A stretch of 64,000 nt of DNA from the NCBI RefSeq assembly GCF_000143535.2, contig NC_037320.1:682001-746000 (forward strand), read 5' to 3'. This DNA comes from Botrytis cinerea B05.10. Taxonomy: Eukaryota > Ascomycota > Leotiomycetes > Helotiales > Sclerotiniaceae. A program made the position numbers and the translations under genes. The notes beneath the pieces are model-generated. The model saw nothing but the letters and a program-made list of their open reading frames with translations, had not been told where the DNA came from and ran no database searches. This document shows positions 34,601-44,015 of this stretch, one piece after another (position 1 is the first letter of the stretch; every line of letters begins with the position of its first letter).

Positions 34601-34916
34601 AACTTCGCCTCCTGAGCAGACTTCAGAGAAGCTTCGTGACTTCAATAGCGGACAAAGCCATGGCACTGATGTTATTGATGGCTGCAAGGGGCATGGCTAT
34701 GATCATAGTTCAATTACAACTACAATGCCTCTCTTGGACTGGAGAGACGTTTGGATTTGGGGCCACACACATTGGAATGAGCCGCGTTACGGGAAAACTA
34801 GGCATGGCGGAATGAGATTCGAATCTAACCAGAGGGGAAATGCTCGTGGGAACCCCAAAATTTATACCCCAAAACCACCCGGTGGCTTCAAACCAGAAAA
34901 AATTATTCTGGTTTAA
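31626..34916 (+). CDS. Membrane-anchored Gly/Pro-repeat metallophosphoesterase
   Basis: Intronless 1096-residue protein; function unknown beyond its C-terminal calcineurin-like phosphoesterase domain. Residues about 13-39 form one strong membrane segment, followed by a basic stretch (signal anchor); ATG 31743 (residue 40) would remove it. About 140-425 is a Gly/Pro/Thr/Arg-rich region with a 37-residue repeat. About 440-600 is a mixed globular-looking segment (NTEWAMAIARQRQLDVDINAY). About 600-800 is Ser/Thr/Ala/Pro-rich with a 17-residue repeat. The phosphoesterase domain starts near 810: SDLHLE (Asp817, His819), GDIG (Asp842), GNRDFW (Asn876, Arg877), THMPP (His985), WGHTHWN (His1047, His1049). 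Metal-site Asp/Asn/His residues are kept, but the GNHE/D motif has Arg instead of His. It may sit in a secretory or vacuolar membrane; topology is inferred. Confidence 0.85.
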   Translation: MPIELDVLRGIRTLAVVIGTSAILLFILILIINIINIITMFPKRVNPDKRKTRPWDPTAAVRIDDLPEEGQEIVNQGRPKRVKRYETNQANEGFVLDYNRNRETAQKYKGKGKAFTGDEEIARRQLEPLSRLRPTPLALWSDNQKPPQHPPLGGPSGGPPGGPSGPPGPPGPDTGRGRMGRAFRPPRGPTGSSGRGTGRGVTPAAPGAGTGIGTGRGTTSAAPRPVTGTRGGTKPAAPGAGTGRGIKPTSAPSGPGTGTGRGTIPAAPGRGTSIGRGTSPAAPGWGRGTTPAPPGWGRGTTPAAPGPVTGTGRGEMLPPSGRGRGTTPAPPGWGRGTTPAVPGPVTGIGRGEMLPPSGRGRGTTPAAPGWGRGTTPAAPGPVTGTGRGEMLPPSGRGRGTTPAAPGWGRGTTPAAPGPVTGTGFTSPLTSGVTSSASTKPDPSKIFPAYRPASIDFSLLNTMGNTEWAMAIARQRQLDVDINAYEVVATLHVLNLPIIFEKFSNQFMRNPDFKDYRSGDTGCPHWFLENLRRAHHGEPILPYVRPPQEEFDRVKIERTTEKGREAIMERARESMKNDEKLWQGLQPSASNTSLSIPPVVTTSVPVAPLPSTTASTSGIGAKTTLATDNASIAAALHGSFGPAPTTAAANIPGNTAIGRNPIQDRQAVADYITSLKTGLITGSLGQAGVKNPTTGLIPGSSSQPDLKNPTTGLIPSSSSQPDVKTTTAPAAINPFIAAPRPSTTTNPIASIPATPTTPGLGLVGATGNKLGELLHGLISPLSNTNAAAEVQKAFGPPNDLIVLPPTVKQNIPFHYVSDLHLEQTNYDNFDFKPRAPYLILAGDIGNTDPASETKYRGFLARMCAKPELKRIFLVAGNRDFWPSNRTTVNGTLKMLRGFTKHPDTLGKLVFMENDGFVIQENGGKVVILGCTLWTERRGAGGHEPSDQNNLQRTARHHASCEWIRNETKRIRDDPKEVETRILIITHMPPSKSGTSPPEQTSEKLRDFNSGQSHGTDVIDGCKGHGYDHSSITTTMPLLDWRDVWIWGHTHWNEPRYGKTRHGGMRFESNQRGNARGNPKIYTPKPPGGFKPEKIILV
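31704..31745 (+). repeat. ATCATCAAT-type codon repeat coding the membrane segment
   Basis: Imperfect repeats of CTCATC and AATATCATC code the Ile/Leu-rich core of the N-terminal membrane segment of the phosphoesterase gene, so the hydrophobic stretch may have arisen by slippage. Confidence 0.7.
32475..32900 (+). repeat. 111-bp coding minisatellite
   Basis: Three full and one partial copies of a 111-bp unit, coding 37 residues built from GRGTTPAAPGW, GRGTTPAAPGP and VTGTGRGEMLPPSGR. Copies are more than 90% alike by eye, differing mainly at ACCA/AGCG codons. Upstream (about 32140-32470) shorter diverged GRGTxPAAPG units continue the theme. The unit is a multiple of three, so copy changes keep the frame. 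Confidence 0.9.
33640..33795 (+). repeat. 51-bp coding tandem repeat
   Basis: Two and a half copies of a 17-residue unit (KNPTTGLIPSSSSQPD type) in the linker before the phosphoesterase domain. Confidence 0.8.
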
Positions 34917-37428
34917 TTCCAGAAAGGAGTTTTCGTTCTAGATACTGTATTTTGCAAGAGCTTTAAGCAGTACTTTGTGTATAATGTTTTACAAATGTAT
35001 GGATTATTTTCTGAACTGTTAATGCGTATTCTTCAATCATGACGGAGACGTACTTATCATCTTGTCATTTCAACGTTGATCGCTGAGAAGATCATAATCA
35101 CTCGCATTATGAATCAACAATTATTGCATTGTTTTTTTTTTCAAAGATCACCAGCCTTAACAACTTCAACTAAAGATCGTTATATCCCTTGCTTGACCTT
35201 GTGAGTGATTTAACGACAATATATTTCAAGACGTAGATTTCGCTGCTGACTTGCATTCGCTTTGAGTGAATGAAGACCTATTGCAAGATCGATACTCATT
35301 ATCTTGCTACTTGAAGACGATGTTTGATAAAAGGTAAAATAAAAAAAACAGTCTCTTATTCAAGACAGTCAATGTGGCCATAACTACAACAGCCTCAAAC
35401 CAAGTACCCACAGCTTAGCATGATTGCTTTGCATACACTGCGAACGGGGTCATTATGCATAGGTGGTGTGTTGTGTCGTTGGTGGTGGTGCACAACATCG
35501 AGACATGCTTGCTTGATGCTTCATGCATACCTGAATCCTAGATAGGTGCACGACATGATGTTTCTATGATCTATTGATTAGATGCGTATCGTATCCGTAA
35601 GGTATGCTACGCAGAAGAGAACATACGTCTGACGGATTGCTAGTAGGATCCTAGTTTAATAGGTGTGGTTCAATCGACTCCCAAATCATCTTCCCTGGAT
35701 GTTTCTGTCTTGTTCTGGATATCACATCAACCGTTTCTTGATCCGTCACTCTAATGCCGAACGATTTCAGACTTCTTCACCAAAGTTAGCGATTCAACCA
35801 CAAGATTTGAAATGCCATAAAAGATCTTCAAGGTCCATACGATGACAGCAACTAATGAGTATCAGATCCAGTACTAATTCGATCTGGATATGTCAAAAAT
35901 CACAAACCCCTTTATCCTCAGCCAGAAGAAACACGGCAGGATACTCTGTAAGTCTTCATTTGATCGACGAACTGTATGTAAATCAAATCTTGTACCAGGT
36001 GTGTTTGATGAAGAGGAAGAGGAAGTTTAGAGACTTGGGAGTTTAGATAATTGATCGTTCATTCGAGGTGTCAATATTGGATGAAGGAAGTGGAGGTTGG
36101 GTGTTCAGCAACATCGGAGTATTTCAAAATTTCTCCGATCAACGCCAAGGAACGAGTTTCGGATGTGACATTCGATTAGTCTTACAATATCTGAGAATGA
36201 GCATAGGAAAGATAATTCATGACAACTATTTCCTGCTTTTCGCTGTGTTACGATCGTTTGCCTCAACATTTTGGGGCGGTATGACATGAAAAATGGTCAT
36301 CTGGAGAAGAGAAAAATCGTATCCCGTTGATACGAAAGTTGATGTAGGATTCACATACTTGATGCCCAGACTTCTCGGTCTGTGTTCCGGTAGTATGGGG
36401 GCGTAGTCTTACCCGATTGAATTTCTTTTTCTACAGGAACCAAGAGGATGGATGCATGCATGACATCCAATTTGTCAAAAAAACGTTTATACGGGATGGT
36501 TTTGTTTTCCCTAAACCTCGGCACTCTTACTTGATGAGCCATTTCATTGCATTGGGAAACGTTCCATTTCGGATATGTTCCGGAATTCCTTGTTCTTGAT
36601 CATGGTGAATCCTTCAAGTTGCAGGTCGAGTATGCATATGTTCGAATGCCTATACATATTCAGCTCAGAAGATGCTAGAAATGGGATGAACCTGCGAAGA
36701 TACCAATGAGGAGACGGCTCGTCTACCACATTTTGACAGCGTTCCTGACATCAGCTGTGCCAAGATACTATTAGTTAGTTCACTGGTCTACCATACGCCA
36801 ATCAATATATTTGAACGTTTACTGCAACCTCGGTTTTGTGAACGTATAAGCTAGGGCGCTGAAGCCACATGGTTGCCAGGTTTGTGGAAGACAATCATTA
36901 CAAGAATAGTTTCTCGTGTGCTGTAAAACTGCACTTGAAAACATGATTCATATAGAGCTTGCCCAAAAATACCTCAAATATCAGAGTTAGTGCATGAAAG
37001 TGGTTCTAGGCCAAGGAGCCGCCATTCCATGCGTTCATTGCGTTGATATTACGTTCAAGCCTGTTCTCCTTGATGGCATTAGTTGATCCTCGTCTTTTGT
37101 CGAGGCTATTACATATAGGTCTTACCTCTATACGAGGCTGAGTCTATGGCGAGAAGCGTTTATGGAGGCACAGAAAAGGCGCTGCGAGGATCTTTTGTAT
37201 ACAACAGGAGATGATTGACAATTATTTGGTGTTTTTTGCTTCAACAATAGTTCGCTTATTGATCCATCCATTAATAATATATAAAGGTATCTTGAGCCCA
37301 TGATTATCTTCCAAATCAACTCCTCTCTGCATTTGTTTCAATTACCAGGCCACTTCTTTAGACTTAAGCATATTGTTGGGGACTACAATCTTTAGTAGCA
37401 CAATATACACATTCTTCAAAGTTTCAAT
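34917..37428. other. Intergenic region, about 2.5 kb
   Basis: Downstream of the phosphoesterase gene and upstream of tyrosinase. Short frames on both strands show no domains. It probably holds regulatory DNA of the tyrosinase gene. Confidence 0.5.
37278..37287 (+). promoter_or_regulatory. Likely TATA box of the tyrosinase gene
   Basis: TATATAAAGG about 142 nt upstream of the tyrosinase ATG. It is a strong consensus match in a suitable place for a regulated secreted enzyme; the transcription start is not known. Confidence 0.45.
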
Positions 37429-39588
37429 ATGGCACCAAGTCTCATCAGAAGGCTCGGGGCCTTGTCATTATTGCTCAGCTCTGTCGTAGCCTCCCCACTA
37501 TCGATACCCGAGTTTTTAGAATCTCGAGCAGATACACTTGCTATCACAGGTGTTCAAGATGGAGGTCTACAGCCCCGTCTTGAGATTCGAACGCTCGCCG
37601 CAGATTCTACTCAATGGAACTTATTTTTGTTGGCTATGATAGCATATCAAGGTAGCGATCAGAATGAGTTGTCGTCGTTCTACCAAATTGCAGGTAAGTC
37701 ATTATAAACTACTCTAGTGATGAATCATCCTCCAGACTAATAAATGTCAGGTATTCACGGTTACCCCTTAAAACCTTGGGACGGCGTTCAAGCTGTAGGA
37801 GCTGGAACCAGTGGGTATTGTACTCATGGATCCAATCTTTTTGGTCCTTGGCATAGACCCTACCTTGCATTGCACGAGCAACAAGTACATACCTGGGGTG
37901 TCAAAATTGCGCGACAGTTTAACGGCAGCAACTCAGAAGCTTATCGTCAGGCATCTTTGACTCTCAGAATGCCATATTGGGATTGGGCTGCCAACCCTGC
38001 CAACAATGGACCTATTCTCCCCAATGTCTTGAGCAATCCAAACGCTTTTATCACATATCCCAATGGTAGTACGGCAACAGTTCCCAATCCATTGTATTCC
38101 TATCACTTTCACCCCTTGAATCCAAGCGACTTTCGAGTAAGTAAAGTCCAGCTCATACAATGGTACTTTATTGACTCAGACAGAATTCTGCTCCATTCAA
38201 CATATGGGAAAACACGCTTCGTTGGCCAACATCAAAAAATGCCAACGCCATAAGTCAAAACAACCTCGCGGAAGAGCAATTTGAAGCCAACTTGCCGAAT
38301 TTCAGAACACAAATCATGACTCTTTTCGCAAATTGGCAAGTAAGTTCGCCCGAAATTCACATTGTGAAGCCATGAATCTGTTTGCATCCAGTTGATCAAT
38401 GCTGATAATTCACTGTAGCCATATAACCGATTCAGCAACAAGGGATCCGGTGGCTCAGGCCTAGGCAACATTGGTAAGTTCAATGTATGGTGAAATTTTA
38501 TATGGGATTGGTTACTAATTAGTTGATAGAATCGATTCACGATACAGTTCACACGTTGACCGGAGGCTTTACCTTTAATGGTCACATGTTAGTTTCTCCC
38601 CAGAACACCTCATCTCTTCGCCATCTTATGATCTTTCCTCTCTCCATATGGCACTTTGGGAAAAATGATTTTCAGGGGTAATACTAACAGAAATGTATCA
38701 CAGGTCTATTGTTCCAGTCGCCGCATTCGATCCAATCTTCTGGTTTCACCATGCCAATATTGACAGATTAATCGCCCTTTGGCAAGCTGTATATCCCGAT
38801 ACATATGTCGAACCAACACAGCAGAGAGCAAGCACATTCACCATTCAGATGGGTTCTATCCAAGATCAAGATTCTCGTAAGTCCCCTAGTATAATTTCAC
38901 AGTATTCGCATGCTAATACAACAAAGCTTTGACTCCATTTCATCGAGATACGAGTGGTAACTTCTTCTCCTCCGCCGATGTGCGCAACGTCGAAAATCTT
39001 GGCTACTCCTATCCTGAGATAGTCAATCATCCCGACAACGCCACTCTCCAACAAAACATTGCTACGCTGTATAGCAGTCCCCCAACCAGCTTCAAGAAAC
39101 GACAAGCAGCCACCACAAACTCACTTCCACGCGACTACCTTGTGAAGATCGATTTGCCATGGACAGCTCTCAATGGTACATACAGTGTCGCAGTATTCCT
39201 CGGCAAGAGCTCTGCCAAACCCGAGGAGTGGGCGAAAGATCCCGCATACGTTGGCATGCATGCTACGCTTGGTACACAAAGCATGGTGCCCAATGATGTT
39301 ATTGCTTCAAGCAATGTGCATCTTACCGATGCTCTTCTTAAAAAACATATTGAAGGCGTTCTGCAAGATTTAAATGAGGATACTATTATTAACTATTTAA
39401 CTGCTAATCTACAGTGGAAGGCCCAACAGGGCGGCATTGAGATTGATATTAGTACCCTTGCTGGTGCGGTTGTGACAACGGAGTCAATCGAGGTTGCTGC
39501 CCCTGATGCTTTGGGCACTTTCTCAAATTATAAGTGGGTAGGAGATTTCAAGATCTACCCAGGTGTGTTTGATACCCTTGGGCTTTGA
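37429..39588 (+). CDS. Secreted tyrosinase (polyphenol oxidase)
   Basis: Type-3 copper enzyme that hydroxylates monophenols and oxidises catechols to quinones, used in melanin or phenolic metabolism. Seven exons (37429-37693, 37751-38136, 38184-38339, 38419-38473, 38530-38587, 38704-38876, 38927-39588) give 584 residues. All introns are 46-116 nt with GT-AG ends and matched phases. Residues 1-21 form a signal peptide. CuA ligands are His91 (GIHGY), His114 (YCTHGS) and His123 (PWHRPY), with Cys112 placed for the Cys-His thioether bond. CuB ligands are His291 and His295 (IHDTVH) and His323 (FWFHHANIDR). The tyrosine motif YSY (391-393) ends the catalytic core. KKR (421-423) follows as a possible kexin site, releasing a C-terminal shielding domain of about 161 residues. 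Confidence 0.94.
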
Positions 39589-39956
39589 TGAGTTAATTCA
39601 GGAAATGATGGCGGGTTATTTTGCTTTTGCCGATGTTTTAGGGGGTTATAGGGGTTCATGTCACTTAACGGGAGGTCTGTCTTGCCTTTAAAATTACTGC
39701 TGCCATGTCAAAAAAGCAAAAAAATCCTTGACATGTGTCAAAACTGAATAAAAATAGACAAATGCGACTTCTTGAATTAACTTGACTAAGTTTGGAACGC
39801 GTCCATTTAGAACATGCTACTGTTAGTCTTATGCTAGTTGTCAGTTCCCGAGTTACCTTTCTTTCCGTACCCACTGCTCTACCTCCTGTTTGTCGTATCT
39901 CCCCTCTATGAAAAAACAAAAATGACAAAAGAAAGGGCAAAACGAAATTTTAGACT
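39589..39956. other. Spacer between tyrosinase and tRNA-Pro
   Basis: Contains the tyrosinase 3' end and the Pol III termination region of the minus-strand tRNA, with A runs at 39910-39924 and 39939-39942. No gene is seen. Confidence 0.5.
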
Positions 39957-40058
39957 GGGCGTTGCCCGGGATTGAACCGGGGACCTCTTACATGGAGAAT
40001 CAATCAATGGAGATTGATATATCCCTAAGCAAGAATTATACCACTAAACCACAACACC
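39957..40058 (-). tRNA. tRNA-Pro(AGG) with 30-nt intron
   Basis: Reads on the minus strand. Acceptor stem GGTGTTG pairs with CAACGCC (one G-U pair). The D arm has AGTGGTA. Anticodon stem CTTGC/GTAAG flanks loop TTAGGG...T with anticodon AGG. T arm CCCGG-TTCAATC-CCGGG is perfect. A 30-nt intron interrupts the loop directly after the base 3' of the anticodon, the canonical nuclear tRNA intron site. The mature length is 71 nt plus discriminator base. A T run on the minus strand at 39942-39939 can act as Pol III terminator. Confidence 0.93.
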
Positions 40059-40699
40059 AAACTATGCGTTTTGTTACAGCAGCGCCACGTAAACTAAATC
40101 ATAGCTTTTTTGTATTTTTCGCCCATCTTACTCAATCCTTTGTGTCAATGTTTTCTTCGCGGTGGAGTTGTAGTGGAGCCAGCTTAAAATCTCATACGAA
40201 ATAATCCCATTGGCGCATGTTAATTTATGCTTGTCCTTTCCGGCATATATTCGGGAAAACAATGGTTGGCTGTAAGCTCCCTCCGGAACCTCATATCATA
40301 GATTTTGCAATACCACATTTCGAAAATATCTACAACTACCACCATATGCGAACTACTAGAGTTCGCGGAATGTATTCTTGTCTTTATTACTGGAGCGCAA
40401 GAATGTGTTAACCGTTATGCTTCATAAATTCTGCAGATCATACGTGAATACCATTGCCGGTGCGGAGTATGCATTCAGGCTATACATTCGTCCCACTCTA
40501 CACTCTTTCTCCAAAGTTGGAAGAATACATCCATCATGAATTGGGTAATTAAGCGGAATTACGTCTTCAACGGACAAGTAATGCGAACTCAATAAGATAA
40601 GTATAAGGATACAATGGTGCTACTTGGTGGGAACGTTTCACTGCTTGCATGTATGTTTGTTGTGTGGTAGTTAGATGTACAGATCACCAATATTTCATT
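40059..40699. other. Promoter region of the beta-galactosidase gene
   Basis: About 640 bp of AT-rich DNA between tRNA-Pro and the GH35 start codon. No gene or sure regulatory site was recognised. Confidence 0.5.
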
Positions 40700-43600
40700 A
40701 TGTTGATATACTTCAATTTATTGCTCATTTCTGCGTGGTGGATACAGGGTTTATTTGCTTTAAAAGTTGGGAGTATTCAAAATGCACGTATCAAGGTGCA
40801 CAAAAGAGAAGTTTTACAAGATTTGGTCAGTAATTTGCACCGGAATTTTCAAAGCAGAGATTTTAATCTGTTAATTGCTCATAGGTGTCTTGGGATGAAC
40901 ATTCAATTATCGTTCGTGGTGAACGTATCATGATCTATTCCGGTGAGGTCCATCCATTCCGTATTCCATCTCCAGGACTATGGCTCGACATCTTTCAAAA
41001 AATCAAAGCTATGGGTTTCACTGGCGTATCTTTCTATACATACTGGGGATTAAATGAAGGCAACCCTGGGCAAGTAATCACAGATGGAGTTTTCAGCCTT
41101 GATGAGTTTTTCGATGCTGCCACGCAAGCCGGAATTTACTTGATTGCTCGTCCTGGTCCATACATCAATGCAGAAACAGCAGCTGGGGGAATTCCGGGCT
41201 GGGTGCTGAGGATCAAAGGAGTCATCAGATCCACTGATCAGGATTACCTTGATTCCACTCAAAACTATGCTTCTACGATTGGCAAAATTATAGCTAAAGC
41301 ACAAATCACAAACGGCGGCCCTGTGATTATGGTTCAACCTGAGAATGAATACGCGTCATGGCCGGGTGTTACTAACTTTCCAAGTCAAATGAATAAAGAT
41401 TATATGGCGTTTGTGGAACAACAGCTCCTGGATGCTGGTGTTGTGGTTCCATTTGTTGTGAATGATAATTTGAATATTGGGAACTTTGCACCGGGAAGTG
41501 GGCTCGGAGAGGTAGATCTTTATGGAATTGATGCTTATCCTATGCGTTATGATTGTGGTGATCCATACATTTGGCCAACTTATAGATTTCCGAAGACTTG
41601 GGAGGTTAGTCATGCAAATTATAGTCCATCGACACCGTTTACAATCGGTGAATTCCAGGGTGGAGGCGGAGATGGATGGTAGGTTCTGCAAAATATTCAA
41701 CATATTGACTGCTAATTTATGGTTTAGGGGTGGTGTAGGAGAAGATAGATGTGCAATTCTCACCAATAATGATGCGATTAAGGTTCAATTCAAGAACACT
41801 TACAGCTTTCGGGTTGCAATATTCAATGTCTATATGGTAAGATCCATAGCTTTCTATTGAGCCCTCTACTTTGATTAACCAAATTTTTTAAGATATACGG
41901 CGGTACCAACTGGGGAAATCTTGGGTACCATGGGGGATACACATCTTATGATTATGGAGCATCAATCACCGAAGATCGTCAGGTCTGGCGAGAAAAGTAC
42001 AGTGAAATGAAACTGGAAGCAAACTTCCTGAAAGCATCCGCTGCTTACTTGACAGCTACGGCTGGACATGGTGAAAATGGTACTTTTGGAGTTCCTGCTG
42101 AAATTGCTGTAACTCCATTATTTGGCGCTATCAATAAGGGAACCAATGGTACTAGAACCAATTTTTACGTGGTTCGACATGCAGATTTCACGTCCCTCGC
42201 GAGAACATCGTATAAATTCACAATTAATACATCTCATGGCAACATCACAATACCTCAGCTTGGTGGATCGTTGGTAATGAATGGCCGAGACTCCAAGATA
42301 CACGTCACAGATTATGATATAGGGGGAATCAACATGATCTATTCTTCAGCCGAGGTTTTCTCATGGGCCAAGAATCACAATAATGAACGAGTTTTGATTC
42401 TTTATGGTGGGGATAGAGATAACAACGAAGCCGCTTTTCCAGTTTCTCTTGGTTTGCCTAACGTTATAGAAGGACATGGAGTTGATATTCGAAGAATTGG
42501 TGAGGCCTGGGTACTTCAATGGACTGTGAATCAAGAGAGACGAATTGTCCAAATCGGAAAGTTGAGAGTTTATCTATTGTGGCGAAATGAAGCATACAAT
42601 TATTGGTCTTTGGAACTGGAAGCACCGGCACCGATCGGTAACCATACATCTCCATCGAAGCCATCAATTATCGTCAATGGTGGCTATCTCTTACGAACAG
42701 CTAGTATTGAAGGCAAACAACTTAAACTTACGGGGGACATCAATGCAACGACTAACTTTGAAGTCATCTCCACACCTACTGAAGTAACTTCACTTCTTCT
42801 CAATGACAAGCTACTCCATACCGAAAAGTCAAGGAATGGAAATATCCAAGCTCATATATCATATTCTCCTCCATCCATTGATCTTCCCAATTTCACAACC
42901 CAACAATGGCACTACATTGATTCCCTCCCCGAACTTCATCCTCACTACGATGATTCTCTCTGGACACCATTAGACCACATAACTACGAACAACACCCTAA
43001 ATCTCACAACCCCCACCTCGATGTATGCCAGCGACTACGGTTATCACACCGGTTCCCTTATCTATCGCGGTCATTTTCTCTCGACCGGCAATGAAACTAC
43101 TTTTTTTGCCAACACAACGGGTGGCGCCGGGTTTGGTCATTCCATCTGGCTCAATTCTACATTTCTAGGGTCTTGGGTTGGCAGTGGTGGAAATCAGACA
43201 TATGCTCAAACATTCTCACTTCCTTCCCTGAAGTCTGGAAGTCCGTATGTCTTTACAGTATTAATAGATCACATGGGTCAAGATGAAGAAGCCCCGGGAA
43301 CCGACGCTATAAAGTTTCCACGTGGCTTCCTGGATTACTCTCTCTCTTCGCACCCTCAAGCCGACGTTATCTGGAAAATGACTGGAAACCTGGGTGGAGA
43401 ACAGTTCATAGATAGAAAACGAGGGCCTCGAAACGAAGGAGCAATGTTCGCAGAGAGACAAGGATACCATCTACCAAATCCGCCAAGTGACGCGTGGGAA
43501 ATAAGGAATCCTGTCAGCGACGGAATCGACAACGCTGGAGTGGGTTTCTTTACCACGAGGTTTAATTTGAGTATTCCAGAAGGATGGGATGTACCGCTTG

Positions 43601-44015
43601 GATTCGTTTTCAATGGAACAGGAACGGCTGGTAATTATAGAACTCAGCTTTTTGTTAACGGGTGGCAGTTTGGGAAATATGGTACGCATTTTTCTGATAC
43701 TTCTCTGTTTGCCCTCTAATTTATCTTCTCCCACTTTTCGCTTTCGCGTCTCAGTCCTCACCCCCGCCTTTCATGTCATCATTCTAACCCCCACCTATAG
43801 TAAATAACCTGGGCCCGCAAACTCGCTTCCCGATTCCTGAAGGAATCCTCAATCACCAGGGCACAAACACGGTAGCATTAACTCTCTGGTCTTTGGATAG
43901 TGAAGGAGCGAATATTGGTGGCTTTGAGTTGGCTCCTAATGCAACTATTTGGAGTGGATATCGGAAACCGACTTTAGTCGAGGGGAGTGGTTGGAGTAGG
44001 AGGGAGGGGTATTAG
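40700..44015 (+). CDS. Secreted GH35 beta-galactosidase (lacA-like)
   Basis: Hydrolyses terminal beta-galactosyl residues of plant polysaccharides (galactan, xyloglucan side chains) outside the cell. Five exons (40700-40825, 40885-41678, 41728-41836, 41893-43681, 43801-44015) give 1010 residues, the usual length of Aspergillus LacA-type enzymes. Residues 1-20 are a signal peptide ([20 protein letters not shown]). The TIM barrel begins at [21 protein letters not shown]. The acid/base is Glu197 in QPENEY and the nucleophile Glu298 in GEFQGG, positions nearly identical to those known in Aspergillus and Penicillium enzymes. Splicing restores [15 protein letters not shown] and the C-terminal jelly-roll [22 protein letters not shown]. 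Many N-glycosylation sites are present. Start 40700 is chosen because it gives the signal peptide; upstream codons in the frame do not help. Confidence 0.94.
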
